A stretch of DNA of 48,925 nt from Nanobdellota archaeon (GTDB taxonomy: Archaea; Nanobdellota; Nanobdellia; Woesearchaeales; GCA-2686295): contig JAHJQL010000033.1 in NCBI GenBank assembly GCA_018819065.1, forward strand, positions 1-48,925, in the 5' to 3' direction. Positions 1 through 8,967 of this stretch are shown here, in pieces. Position numbers and translations under genes: made by a program. Numbering within the stretch: position 1 is the first letter of the stretch; each line of letters opens with the position of its first letter. Under the pieces are notes generated by a model. It was not told where the DNA came from. It searched no databases and was given only the letters and a program-made list of their open reading frames with translations.

Positions 1-123
1 ACAGGAGGATTAGCAAATAGCACAGGATACAACACAGTAGATGTTGTTGACAATTACGTTAGAAATCAACAAGACATACATCAAACTTCCTTAGAAGCTT
101 TCACAGGAAGCTCCACACTTTAG
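1..123 (+). CDS. C-terminal fragment of an unidentified protein (5' end outside window)
   Basis: An open frame runs from the first base to a TAG at 121-123, giving a 40-residue tail that ends in FTGSSTL. It is polar, with Asn, Thr and Gln, and I recognise no domain. The stop codon sits inside a perfect hairpin (111-130), and the same frame stays open for another 165 codons after the TAG, into the truncated gene at 157. This could be the true end of a gene, or a nonsense-interrupted upstream part of the next fragment. Coding status is moderately likely; function is unknown. Confidence 0.4.
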   Translation, partial: TGGLANSTGYNTVDVVDNYVRNQQDIHQTSLEAFTGSSTL

Positions 124-130
124 TGTGGAG
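111..130. repeat. Perfect 9-bp inverted repeat over a stop codon
   Basis: CTCCACACT (111-119) is followed after two bases by its exact reverse complement AGTGTGGAG (122-130). The TAG stop lies in the loop and right arm. No T-run follows, so it is not a typical oligo-T terminator. An AGGAGGT sequence at 131-137 directly follows the right arm. Confidence 0.6.
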
Positions 131-156
131 AGGAGGTCACTACTCTTGAAACAGAG

Positions 157-621
157 GTGCTCTATCCATTTTCTAAGAACTACGGAAAGCTTATTTCTAA
201 AGAAAAATTTGAAGATATGTATACCTCTTCTGTAGATGCTCTCAACAACTCTTCTGACGATAATAAGGCGCGTTACGGAGTGCAAGCCTATACTTTACTC
301 AAACAAGGGTCAGAGTTAGGTGTTGATTCTCTCCATACTCTTCATGAGATGATAGATTTGTACGAGTTTATTCCTCATATAACTAAAAAAGATAACATTC
401 TTGCTTCAGAGCTCTTTTTCAATGTAAAAGATAGGATTAATCATCTCTCTTCATCTCATCCTTCTTATGCACAAACATTGGCTTCTAATCTGGGTATGAA
501 GTGTTCTAAATTAAAACATTATGAACGTGCTCAAGAGCTTTTTGTCATGGCAAAAGATGAGTATTTGTTGCTGATTTTTTTGCCAAGATGTTTTTTTGCG
601 TTGTACTCAATGAATCCATAG
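157..621 (+). pseudogene. Truncated helical, TPR-like protein with a chimeric 3' end
   Basis: From a GTG at 157 the frame encodes about 133 residues of plausible helical protein; residues about 104-134 (YAQTLASNLG through ERAQELF) resemble one TPR-type helical hairpin. After about residue 134 (AKDE, near base 557) the translation becomes the antisense of the exonuclease gene on the other strand and loses protein-like character. The real gene is therefore cut at about 555-560 and the rest is read-through. The AGGAGGT at 131-137 is about 19 nt from the GTG, too far for a convincing ribosome-binding site, and the frame continues upstream to the TAG at 121. Function unknown. Confidence 0.5.
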
Positions 622-926
622 TCAAACGTTGCGTTGTGTGCAATTATAGTTGTGCTTCCAAGAAATTCTAAAAAATCAGGGAGCGCTTCTTTTATCGTTG
701 GAGAATTCTTTACCATTTCATTTGTTATGCCTGTAAGTCTTGTTATGAATCTTGGAATTGGCTCTTTTGGATTTATTAATGTGTGGAACTCATCAACAAT
801 TTTGTCATCTTTTATTTTTACCGCTGCAATCTCTGTGATGTTGTGCATGTATTTTGAGAGTCCTGTTGTTTCAATATCTAAAACTATGTATTCATCTCTA
901 TTCATCTGATAACTGGATTTTTTCAT
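531..926 (-). pseudogene. Truncated DnaQ-like 3'-5' exonuclease (DEDDh family)
   Basis: The N-terminal half of a DnaQ/PolC-epsilon-type exonuclease is clear: motif Exo I as VLDIETTG near residues 15-22, then the RLTGIT segment and Exo II as IIAHNATFDYGFI near residues 93-105. The protein then stops being exonuclease-like after KKISNKY and ends nine residues later. Exo III (the HxxxxxD motif) and the last helices, roughly 60-80 residues in full-length relatives, are missing. The break coincides with the break in the opposite-strand gene at about 557, so one rearrangement removed both 3' ends. Start is ATG at 926 or the ATG 21 nt downstream. Without Exo III it should be inactive. Confidence 0.75.
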
Positions 927-1096
927 CTCTTTAATAAATTTTTTCTTTATGCTGAAAAGACAAGGCTAGGAACAGTACTTTTTAGTGTTGGATACAGCCT
1001 CATCTTTTGGCGTCCTTATGATTGCAGTGGGGAAGTAAATTTGGAGTCCATCAATCAGGGGAGCAATCAAGAAAAACAATATAGATTGTTTGGTGT

Positions 1097-2080
1097 TTAT
1101 TTATTTAATTTCAATAGATTTCTAAATCCTGGAGTCCATTCATCAGTTATCATAAGTACAGAATCAATTGTTCTTATTACATAAGGAAATTCTTTTTTTA
1201 AGTTTTCAATAATCTCATAATATTCTTGATAGCTGCTAACAACAAGTTCTGGTTCAATCTGCCAAATGTTTCTGATAAAATAATGAATGTTTGGGATATT
1301 CGACATGTATTCAAGCAGTCTCTTTTCATCTTCTTTTGTATATTTGTCTAACGTAATTATTGCTTTGTAAAGTTCTAACCCTAGTTTATTTAGATCAATT
1401 CCCACCCTGTATTGTATTATTATTCCTTTTTGCTCCAATTTTTTTAGTTTGCCTCTCACTATTGTTGCGGTTGAATCAACTTTATTTGCTAATTCATTAA
1501 TTGGGATTCTTGCGTTATTTACTACTTCTCCTAAAATTGCATAATCCAATTCATCAAGCTTATTATGTACAATTTCTCCTGCGAATATGGTTGGTGGAAC
1601 TATTTCATCAGTGAAGTACATTTTAGAGTATTGTTTTACATCTACTAGAATTCCTCCTTCCTCTTTTACTATGATTTTGTTAAATTCTGAAATTAATTCA
1701 TTTTTAAGGTCAAAGAATTCGTAATCTGATTTTGCAAAAACTCCAAAAATCAAATCCCATGTACCAGTACATTCCCCCATCCAATATACTATTCCTGAGG
1801 ATTTTAAATAAGTGAATAATCTCTGATTTTCTTCAGGGATGTTTCTAAGCTTTAAATATATTTTATAAATCTTATAGCCCATTTTATGAGGATTAAAAGC
1901 AGCATTAAAGCTTGTAATGATGCCTTTTCTGACTATTTGATTTATCCTATATTCTACTGCTTGTCTGGATTTCATAACTATTTTAGCCAGTTTTGTAGTT
2001 GGAATCCTGCAGTTTTTATCTAATTCTGCTAGTATTTTCCTATCAGTTTTGTCTAGCTTAATTTTGGTTATTTCTACCAC
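1097..2080 (-). CDS. Lrp/AsnC-type transcription regulator with two HTH domains
   Basis: Length 327 aa, starting from GTG at 2080. An N-terminal winged-HTH of Lrp type (LDKTDRKILAELDKNCRIPT, residues about 9-60) is followed by an AsnC/RAM-like alpha-beta domain. A second HTH begins near residue 173 (LDELDYAILGEVVNNARIPI), followed by another alpha-beta region. Such duplicated Lrp-like proteins occur in archaea and act as DNA-binding regulators, often ligand-responsive. It is transcribed divergently from the radical SAM gene with a 119-bp shared promoter region holding a palindrome at 2154-2169, so it may control that neighbour and itself (inference). The ligand cannot be read from the sequence. 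Confidence 0.85.
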   Translation of the reverse strand: MVEITKIKLDKTDRKILAELDKNCRIPTTKLAKIVMKSRQAVEYRINQIVRKGIITSFNAAFNPHKMGYKIYKIYLKLRNIPEENQRLFTYLKSSGIVYWMGECTGTWDLIFGVFAKSDYEFFDLKNELISEFNKIIVKEEGGILVDVKQYSKMYFTDEIVPPTIFAGEIVHNKLDELDYAILGEVVNNARIPINELANKVDSTATIVRGKLKKLEQKGIIIQYRVGIDLNKLGLELYKAIITLDKYTKEDEKRLLEYMSNIPNIHYFIRNIWQIEPELVVSSYQEYYEIIENLKKEFPYVIRTIDSVLMITDEWTPGFRNLLKLNK

Positions 2081-2153
2081 ATATTAGCATATATTATAAT
2101 TACTATATAAATTTTATCATTTTTGCTCAAAAACTGAAAGAAACTTTGTTATA

Positions 2154-2169
2154 TAAGTATATCTACTTA
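2154..2169. promoter_or_regulatory. Palindrome in the divergent Lrp / radical SAM promoter
   Basis: TAAGTA (2154-2159) and TACTTA (2164-2169) form an exact inverted repeat with a 4-bp spacer. It lies about 30 nt upstream of the radical SAM start and close to the TATA-like ATATAAG. It is a candidate binding site for the adjacent Lrp-type regulator; binding is inferred from position only. Confidence 0.45.
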
Positions 2170-2199
2170 ATAGTAACAACAATTAAAGGGTGAGGCTAA

Positions 2200-3489
2200 A
2201 TGTCAAAACAAAACTTAGAAAAAATATTACCATTAAAGTTTCCCGGAAAAGTAGCTAAAGGATGGAAGAATTCAGTTAAAGGGTGGTATGTTGAAAACGC
2301 AACATCAGGATTATACACTTTAGATATTGAGCATATAGCTGATAGTGTAGTTAAACAACACAATGATCCAAATAGTGAAGAGAATGTAGCTTCAAAATAC
2401 AGAAAAGACTTATGTCCACACAAGTGTCCTTTTTGCTTTAATGAGGAGAACGAAGTGTATTCACAAGAAAAAACATATTCTAAAGGAAAAAAGAAGCTAA
2501 ACCAAATGATGACACTTAAAGATACAATGAAAGTAATTGACCAGGCTATTGATATAGCAAGATCTGAAGGTCATGAATTTAATAGTGTCAAGTTCCTTGG
2601 ACCTGGAGAGCTGACAATAAACCCCCAACTCTTTGATGTAATTGAGGAATATCAGAAAAGAAATATACATCTAGGAATATTCACCAAAGGAGCTGTTTTA
2701 GGAAGAGATGAATTTGCGCAGAAATATCATGGGATGACAGCAAAGGAATTGACAGATAAACTAGCTAGTTATGAAAATATATCATTGATATTTTCATTCC
2801 AATCATTTGATGACACAAAACAAGATAGCATGGTAACAACAAAAGAAGGGGATGTTTTGCAAGGAATTCAAAATTACTCAGAAATAAGAGAGAAAGCAAT
2901 TGAAAACCTACTTAATTCAGAATTTTACAAAGATGGAATTACAGATAGGATTTGTATGATAAACGCTCCTATAATGCCTGAAAATATTGATGAATCATTT
3001 GAAATATATAAATTCTTCACAGAAAGAGGAACACAAGTAATAATGACTCCTTCAATGGTAAGCGGAAAAGGATGCGTACAAGTGCAAAAACAAGATGAAG
3101 AATTTAACAACAAACTAGTGGATCTATACGCAAGGATTTATGCGTATAACGTAGAGAAAGGGATACAAACAGAAGAGCAGATTGAGAGAGAAGGAATAGC
3201 ATCTTATGTAGGCGCAGCACCATGCAATCAGGCTTCAATAGGGTTATATGTTAGGGCAAATGGGCTTGTACAGATGTGTCCGGGAAGATTTGATGAAGAG
3301 ACTATATTTGCAAATGTACAAGATAAACCACTAAAGGAGATATGGGATCAATCACCAAATAAGAGAAGAGGTTTTGACGACCCACATAACCTAATCAATA
3401 ACAGATGCCCTGCAAAAGACGGCAGAGCATTTACAGAAGGATTTTATGAAAAAGTGATGCAGAGATATAAAGAACTAACTAAAAAATAA
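2200..3489 (+). CDS. Radical SAM protein with Cys-bearing C-terminal extension
   Basis: Length 429 aa, ATG preceded by GGGTGAGG at about 10 nt. The radical SAM cluster motif CxxxCxxC is CPHKCPFC at residues 72-79, and LGPGELTINP around 133-142 matches the GGE-like SAM-binding strand of the family. The C-terminal part carries further Cys-containing segments (GAAPCNQAS, QMCPGR, NRCPAK) in the manner of SPASM/twitch auxiliary-cluster domains. The first 70 residues before the cluster are an unusual extension. It stands alone as a transcript: a T-rich stretch follows the stop and a divergent Lrp-type regulator precedes it. The substrate is unknown; peptide or RNA modification are both possible for this superfamily. 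Confidence 0.8.
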   Translation: MSKQNLEKILPLKFPGKVAKGWKNSVKGWYVENATSGLYTLDIEHIADSVVKQHNDPNSEENVASKYRKDLCPHKCPFCFNEENEVYSQEKTYSKGKKKLNQMMTLKDTMKVIDQAIDIARSEGHEFNSVKFLGPGELTINPQLFDVIEEYQKRNIHLGIFTKGAVLGRDEFAQKYHGMTAKELTDKLASYENISLIFSFQSFDDTKQDSMVTTKEGDVLQGIQNYSEIREKAIENLLNSEFYKDGITDRICMINAPIMPENIDESFEIYKFFTERGTQVIMTPSMVSGKGCVQVQKQDEEFNNKLVDLYARIYAYNVEKGIQTEEQIEREGIASYVGAAPCNQASIGLYVRANGLVQMCPGRFDEETIFANVQDKPLKEIWDQSPNKRRGFDDPHNLINNRCPAKDGRAFTEGFYEKVMQRYKELTKK

Positions 3490-3553
3490 TTTTTTCTTTT
3501 TTCTTAACTTGCAAAAAATAAGATTGTTTTGTAATCATTTTTTAATAGTAATA

Positions 3554-3636
3554 TTTATATAGTATTTATTTATGCTTTAAATGAAAGGGGATAAAATAAT
3601 TTAAGTATATTATTAACAAAATATTCATTTGTTAAT
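3554..3636 (+). promoter_or_regulatory. Promoter and leader of the purine operon, with a 9-bp hairpin
   Basis: A TATA-like TTTATATA at 3554-3561 predicts a transcript starting near 3585, leaving about 65 nt of leader before the guaA ATG. Within it ATTAACAAA (3612-3620) pairs exactly with TTTGTTAAT (3628-3636) over a 7-nt loop. This could be a DNA operator or an RNA hairpin close to the start codon. A second weak TATA-like AAGTATATT (3604-3612) could instead put the start just before the gene. Confidence 0.4.
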
Positions 3637-3649
3637 TTATGTTGGGATA

Positions 3650-5170
3650 ATGATAAAGATAATAGATTGTGGAAGCCAGTTAACGCAAAACATTGCAAGG
3701 AGGATTAGAGAGCTTGGTGTGTTTAGTGAAATAGTTCCTTACCACACAAAAACAATCGATATTCTATCAAAAAATCTAGAAGGAATAATAATATCAGGAG
3801 GACAATTCAGTGTTTATGATAAGAACGCTCCAATCTATGAAAAGAAAGTCTTGGAAAGCAAAGTTCCAATCCTTGGCATCTGCTACGGCCAACAATCAAT
3901 CGCTTACTTACTGGGTGGAAAAGTAGTTTCTTCAGAGAATAGAGAATATGGCGAGACAATAGTAAAACGAATCAAACCAAGTAAACTCTTCAAGAATCTG
4001 CCAAGCGTTGAATTCAAGGTTTACATGAGCCATGGAGATATAGTAAAAAATCCACCAAAAGGCTTTGAAATCATAGCATTATCACAAAACAACCAAGTAG
4101 CTGCGATGCAGAAAGGAAATATCTACGCAGTACAGTTTCACCCTGAAGTAGATCACACAGAAAATGGCCGAAAGATATTAGAGAACTTTGTAGATATATG
4201 CGGTGCAAAAAAGGATTGGGATCCAACAAAGGATTATGATAGAATAATTGCGGAAGCAAGTAAGAAAATAAAAGGAAAAATTGGTATTGGAGGGATAAGC
4301 GGTGGAGTTGATTCATCAGTAGTTTCTGTCTTAATAAATAAATTGGCTGGAAAGAATTATCATCCGATATTCGTCGATAATGGTTTGCTGAGAAAAGATG
4401 AGGCAAAACAAGTTATGGAATCTCTTAAACCATTTAACCTTGATGTTCACTACATCGATGCAGGCGAGCGGTTCCTCTCAAAACTAAAAGGTGTAGTTGA
4501 TCCTGATGAGAAGAGAAGGATAATAGGTCACGAGTTCATAAATGTCTTTAGCGAGATTGCAAAGAATATAGGTGGAGTGAAATATCTAGTCCAAGGAACG
4601 TTATACCCTGATGTGATTGAAAGTGTTCCAGTATATGGATCTTCATCAAAGATTAAGAGACATCACAACGTTGGAGGATTGCCAGAGAACATGGAATTAG
4701 AACTTGTTGAGCCTTTTAGGAATATGTTCAAGGATGAGGTGAGAAGACTTGCTGAAAGCAAGCTTGGCATGCCAAAAGAAATAGTGTGGAGACACCCATT
4801 TCCAGGACCTGGGCTTGCAGTACGAATAATAGGAGAAGTAACACCTGAAAAACTATCAATTCTTAGAGAAGCAGACGCCATATTCATAGAAGAACTGAAG
4901 AATAGAAATATTTATTATGATGTCAGCCAAGCATTTGCAGTGCTTACAGATTCACAGTCAGTCGGTGTGATGGGTGATGAAGGAACATACGAGGGAATAA
5001 TTGGTCTTCGCGCTGTAACAACAAATGATTTCATGACATCAGACTGGTACAACTTTAAGAAGAAAGATTTGACTGCAATTGCAAACAGGATAATAAACAA
5101 TGTAAAAGGCGTTAATAGGGTGGTTTATGATATCAGCCAAAAACCTCCTGCAACGATAGAATGGGAATAA
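3650..5170 (+). CDS. guaA: GMP synthase (glutamine-hydrolysing)
   Basis: Converts XMP to GMP using glutamine and ATP. Residues 1-190 are a class I glutamine amidotransferase with the nucleophile Cys in GICYGQQ (about residue 78) and the His-Glu pair in QFHPEV. The ATP-pyrophosphatase domain follows, with the PP-loop SGGVDSS at about 217-223, then the C-terminal dimerisation domain ending IEWE. ATG at 3650 is chosen over a TTG seven codons upstream because family members begin at the IIDCGSQ strand. The fused amidotransferase-synthetase arrangement is the bacterial/eukaryotic form; many archaea carry two separate subunits. It is the first gene of the purine operon, 14 nt before guaB. Confidence 0.95.
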   Translation: MIKIIDCGSQLTQNIARRIRELGVFSEIVPYHTKTIDILSKNLEGIIISGGQFSVYDKNAPIYEKKVLESKVPILGICYGQQSIAYLLGGKVVSSENREYGETIVKRIKPSKLFKNLPSVEFKVYMSHGDIVKNPPKGFEIIALSQNNQVAAMQKGNIYAVQFHPEVDHTENGRKILENFVDICGAKKDWDPTKDYDRIIAEASKKIKGKIGIGGISGGVDSSVVSVLINKLAGKNYHPIFVDNGLLRKDEAKQVMESLKPFNLDVHYIDAGERFLSKLKGVVDPDEKRRIIGHEFINVFSEIAKNIGGVKYLVQGTLYPDVIESVPVYGSSSKIKRHHNVGGLPENMELELVEPFRNMFKDEVRRLAESKLGMPKEIVWRHPFPGPGLAVRIIGEVTPEKLSILREADAIFIEELKNRNIYYDVSQAFAVLTDSQSVGVMGDEGTYEGIIGLRAVTTNDFMTSDWYNFKKKDLTAIANRIINNVKGVNRVVYDISQKPPATIEWE

Positions 5171-5184
5171 GGAAAGAATGAAAA

Positions 5185-6714
5185 ATGCATAAAATAGAAT
5201 TACCAAAAGACAAATTCTTTGAAAAAGTATCCGCGCAAGGCTTTGCCTTGACATTTGATGATGTAAGATTAAAGACCGGATATTCATCAGTGATGCCTGA
5301 TGATGTCTCGCTAGAATCAAAGTTTTCAAGAAACATTCCTTTAAAGATACCAATAGTAAGCGCTGCAATGGACACTGTTACTGAGCACAAGCTGGCAATT
5401 GAAATAGCAAAGCTAGGAGGACTTGGAATAATACATAAGAACCTAACGCCTGAAGAACAATCGTTTGAAGTTTCAAAAGTAAAATTCTACCTTAACGGTT
5501 TGATAAACAAGCCAAAGTTTGTTCATGAAGATGACACTGTTGAAAGCATCATTAACAGAATTAAAGACAAAAAGTACAAATTTCGTTCATTTCTTGTGCT
5601 TAATAATGATAAAAAACTAGTTGGTTTGCTTACAGGTAATGACTTTGAATTCTGCGATAACTATAATCTCAAAGCAAGTGAGATAATGACTACAGAACTG
5701 ATAACTGCAAAGGTAGGAACCACACTTGATGAAGCATATGAAATAATGAAGAAAGAGAAGAAGAAAATGTTGCCTTTGGTAAATAATGAAGGTAGGCTTT
5801 GTGGCCTCTACGTATTCTCTGATTTGAAAAGAATAAAGTCAGGAACCTCTCCAATGTACAACGTTGATAAGAATGGGCAACTCAGAGTTGGTGCAGCAGT
5901 AGGAGTTGGTGATGACGCATTTGCAAGGCTTGAAAAACTTGTTAGTCAAGGAGTGGATGTTGTAGTAATAGACACAGCACACGGAGATTCAAAATTAGTT
6001 ATTGAAACATTAAAAGAGATTAAGAAACAATACAGTTCCATTGATGTTGTGGTTGGAAATATATCTGAGTCTGAATCTGCAAAGAGATTAATAGATGCTG
6101 GTGCTGATGGAATAAAAATTGGACAAGGACCAGGCTCAATATGTACAACCAGAATCATTGCAGGCATAGGTTCACCGCAAGTAACAGCTGTTTATAATTG
6201 TTCTAAAATAGCAGATAAAACAGGTGTTCCTGTTTGTGCTGATGGAGGAATAAGATACCCTGGAGATGTACCAATAGCTATAGGTGCAGGTGCACACTCA
6301 GTCATGATGGGTGGAGTAATAGCAGGAACAGACGAGTCGCCAGGAGAAACAATTTTTTTTAAGGGGCGGCAGTGGAAGGAATACAGAGGAATGGGTTCGC
6401 TTGGAGCAATGGAAAAAAACAAAGGATCAAGAGAACGATACAATCAAAAGGAAACTGGCAAAAGCGAATTAATACCTGAAGGAGTTGAAGGACTGGTTCC
6501 TTACAAAGGAAAACTAAGTGATGTGATATTTAACTTTGTAGGTGGGCTAAAGAGAGGAATGGGATACGTTGGAGCAAGAAGCATTGATGAATTAAGAGAA
6601 AAAGCAGACTTTCACATGATAACAGCATCAGGTCAAAAAGAATCACATCCACATGATTTAGAAGTAATAAAAGAAGCGCCAAACTATGCGCCACCAACAA
6701 AGCGAGAGGAATAA
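5185..6714 (+). CDS. guaB: IMP dehydrogenase
   Basis: Oxidises IMP to XMP with NAD+, the step before GMP synthase. At 509 aa it has the usual full length. The N-terminal barrel start [10 protein letters not shown] and [12 protein letters not shown] are present, two CBS domains are inserted at about residues 95-215, and the catalytic loop GPGSICTTR carries the active-site Cys at about 320. The phosphate-binding DGGIRYPGD and the flap with RYNQKE and EGVEG follow. It sits directly between guaA and purA, so both branches leaving IMP are co-expressed. CBS domains usually confer adenine or guanine nucleotide control in this family. Confidence 0.96.
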   Translation: MHKIELPKDKFFEKVSAQGFALTFDDVRLKTGYSSVMPDDVSLESKFSRNIPLKIPIVSAAMDTVTEHKLAIEIAKLGGLGIIHKNLTPEEQSFEVSKVKFYLNGLINKPKFVHEDDTVESIINRIKDKKYKFRSFLVLNNDKKLVGLLTGNDFEFCDNYNLKASEIMTTELITAKVGTTLDEAYEIMKKEKKKMLPLVNNEGRLCGLYVFSDLKRIKSGTSPMYNVDKNGQLRVGAAVGVGDDAFARLEKLVSQGVDVVVIDTAHGDSKLVIETLKEIKKQYSSIDVVVGNISESESAKRLIDAGADGIKIGQGPGSICTTRIIAGIGSPQVTAVYNCSKIADKTGVPVCADGGIRYPGDVPIAIGAGAHSVMMGGVIAGTDESPGETIFFKGRQWKEYRGMGSLGAMEKNKGSRERYNQKETGKSELIPEGVEGLVPYKGKLSDVIFNFVGGLKRGMGYVGARSIDELREKADFHMITASGQKESHPHDLEVIKEAPNYAPPTKREE

Positions 6715-6716
6715 AA

Positions 6717-8144
6717 ATGAGCCTTAAAAAACTAACAAAAGATGTAAAGACAATAGCAATCGTTTGCAACCAATGGGGAGACACCGGCAAAGGAAAATTC
6801 TCAGATTATTTTGCATCAGAATGGGCTGATGTTATCGCCAGAGGAACAGGTGGAAATAATGCAGGACATACAGTAGTTGTCAATGGCAAAGAAAGAATAT
6901 TTCATCTTCTTCCAGCAGGAATAGTATATGATGGAGCAGGAAAAATAAACATTCTTGGAAATGGAATGGTCATAGACCTTGAAGCACTTGTAAAAGAGAT
7001 AGCTCAACTCAAAGGAGATAATATGACTTGCGATAATCTGATGATAAGCGAAGATGCACACGTCATAATGCCCTACCACGTCAAAAGAGACTTAAACGTA
7101 AACGCATCGCTTAAAAGCGGCGGCATAGGATCAACTGGAAGAGGCATAGGTCCAACATATGCAGACAAGATAGCAAGAAGAGGCATAATGATAAAAGACT
7201 TGTTCTCAGAAGATGTACTGTTTAAAAAGATGAAAAAAGCAATAGACTTCTACCAAGACGCGCCTGTATCAATCTCAGATGTGATTGAAGAATTAAAGCC
7301 GTTAGCTAAACAAATAAAGCCTCATGTTAGAGATACAATCAAAGAGATGCACGGATTCTTAAAACAAGGCAAAAAAGTGTTGCTAGAAGGCGCACAAGGA
7401 TTATTGCTGAGCATAGAATATGGAACTTATCCTTATGTCACATCATCAGACTGCTCAATAAACGGGACAGCTGCAGGCGTAGGGATATCAGCAGGCGCAG
7501 TCGACTTAACACTAGGAGTTGTTAAGTTTCCATACATGACAAGAGTTGGCGGAGGACCATTCCCAACAGAACTTGGAGGGCCTGACTCAGAGAGATACTG
7601 TTCAGAAGGACTCGCCCACAACTTAGAATTCGAGCTCAAAGAATATGAGATACCATATGAAGAACACAATGGAAAGCTAGTATATGATCATCATGACAAG
7701 AGAATCTTTGAGCTAATCAACTGCAACCTGTCATTCTATAAAGGAATAGGCGTTCGACTTGCAGGCTATGAATACGGTGCAACAACCGGCAGGCCCAGAC
7801 GAACAGGGTGGACAGACCTAGTAGCATTAAAATACGCGGTGAACATAAACGGACCAAACCTGATACTAACAAAGCCAGACGTCTTTACAGGTGCAAGAGA
7901 GTTCAAGCTAGGAATAGAATATGAAGGTTTAGAAGAATTCACAAGAGACTCTCAAAAACTATACAAGACAAAAGTTAATTACAAAAAATTCGAAGGATTT
8001 GATCAAAACATCGCAGGCATTCAGCAATACTACAAGCTACCAGACAGCCTAAGAGACGCAATTGCGTACATGGAAGAGTTCACAGGTGGAAATGTAAGAC
8101 TAATATCAACCGGACCAGAAGCGAAAAACACAATTGTAAAGTAA
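6717..8144 (+). CDS. purA: Adenylosuccinate synthetase
   Basis: Joins IMP and aspartate using GTP, the first step from IMP to AMP. Recognisable segments are QWGDTGKGK (residues 19-27), GGNNAGHT with the catalytic His, RVGGGPFPTELGG, and TTGRPRRTGW in the C-terminal GTP-binding part. The length of 475 aa is above the common value of about 430. In the first motif the usual GDEGKGK reads GDTGKGK: the catalytic Asp22 is kept but the neighbouring Glu is Thr. The ATG begins 2 nt after the guaB stop. No purB is present in the window. Aspartate could come from the aspartate aminotransferase near 45-46 kb. Confidence 0.93.
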   Translation: MSLKKLTKDVKTIAIVCNQWGDTGKGKFSDYFASEWADVIARGTGGNNAGHTVVVNGKERIFHLLPAGIVYDGAGKINILGNGMVIDLEALVKEIAQLKGDNMTCDNLMISEDAHVIMPYHVKRDLNVNASLKSGGIGSTGRGIGPTYADKIARRGIMIKDLFSEDVLFKKMKKAIDFYQDAPVSISDVIEELKPLAKQIKPHVRDTIKEMHGFLKQGKKVLLEGAQGLLLSIEYGTYPYVTSSDCSINGTAAGVGISAGAVDLTLGVVKFPYMTRVGGGPFPTELGGPDSERYCSEGLAHNLEFELKEYEIPYEEHNGKLVYDHHDKRIFELINCNLSFYKGIGVRLAGYEYGATTGRPRRTGWTDLVALKYAVNINGPNLILTKPDVFTGAREFKLGIEYEGLEEFTRDSQKLYKTKVNYKKFEGFDQNIAGIQQYYKLPDSLRDAIAYMEEFTGGNVRLISTGPEAKNTIVK

Positions 8145-8145
8145 A

Positions 8146-8967
8146 ATGACTCGAGGAATAAACCCAATATACTCTGGCAAGAGAAAAGACTTCAACTGGG
8201 CAGGGTTTGGTTCAGGGAAAGGAACAAACATCCGTGAATGTGCAAAATTGATGAAGCCATCATTAATATTCTCAGACAGACCTGAGGCGGAGTTGTTAAC
8301 TCTAGAAGAATTAGCAGGAGTGCCAAAAATTGTTCTTGACGGGTTTAAAGCATGTGGCAGCTGGAAGAAAGCTGTTGGAAAGCCAGAGGTAGAAAAAGAA
8401 TACAAAAAGAAAAGCTTTGACTACAACTTCCAAATACTACAAGTTTTTAAAGAATTCGAAGACACTGAAGGGATATCAATAGACTTAATAGTTCTTGGCG
8501 GATACATGAGGCTTCTTGGAAGCCCAATACTAAACGCCTACAAAGACAAGATAATAAACGTCCACCCAGCAGACCTGTCAATATTAAGCGAAAAGCACAA
8601 GAGATTATACATCGGTGAGGATGCAGTAAAAGACGCGATTTTAGCAGGTAAAAATAACACGCGGTCATCTGTAATAATCGTTGATGAAAAAACTGACCAC
8701 GGAGAAATACTCGTACAAGGACCAAGCCTTGAAAACTATCGCTTTCTTCATAAACCAATGACTCTTGAACAGTACTCTTTAGAGCATCAACAAGCGCAAA
8801 AAGAAGTTAGTGACTGGCCAGCATTGACAACTGCGTTGGATATGATAGCAGATTCAAGGCTTGCTTTAGGAAAAAACAAATATTTTTTCAATGAGTGGAG
8901 ACGAGTGTATCTGGATGGAAAACCTTTAGGATATCAAGGATACCAATTATTGGAGGATGAAAAATGA
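8146..8967 (+). CDS. purN: PurN-like phosphoribosylglycinamide formyltransferase family protein
   Basis: The formyltransferase fold is indicated by the N-terminal nucleotide-binding loop GFGSGKGTNIRE (residues 20-31), equivalent to the SGNGSNLQ loop of PurN. The Asn-x-His pair is in NVHPADLS (N138, H140) and the catalytic Asp is in TDHGEILVQ (D184). Family members use 10-formyltetrahydrofolate to formylate GAR, the third purine step. At 273 aa it is about 60-80 residues longer than ordinary PurN, with an internal insertion (about 65-105) and a C-terminal tail. It starts 1 nt after purA and overlaps purO by 4 nt. Because no other early purine genes are here, a different formyl acceptor is possible. 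Confidence 0.75.
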   Translation: MTRGINPIYSGKRKDFNWAGFGSGKGTNIRECAKLMKPSLIFSDRPEAELLTLEELAGVPKIVLDGFKACGSWKKAVGKPEVEKEYKKKSFDYNFQILQVFKEFEDTEGISIDLIVLGGYMRLLGSPILNAYKDKIINVHPADLSILSEKHKRLYIGEDAVKDAILAGKNNTRSSVIIVDEKTDHGEILVQGPSLENYRFLHKPMTLEQYSLEHQQAQKEVSDWPALTTALDMIADSRLALGKNKYFFNEWRRVYLDGKPLGYQGYQLLEDEK

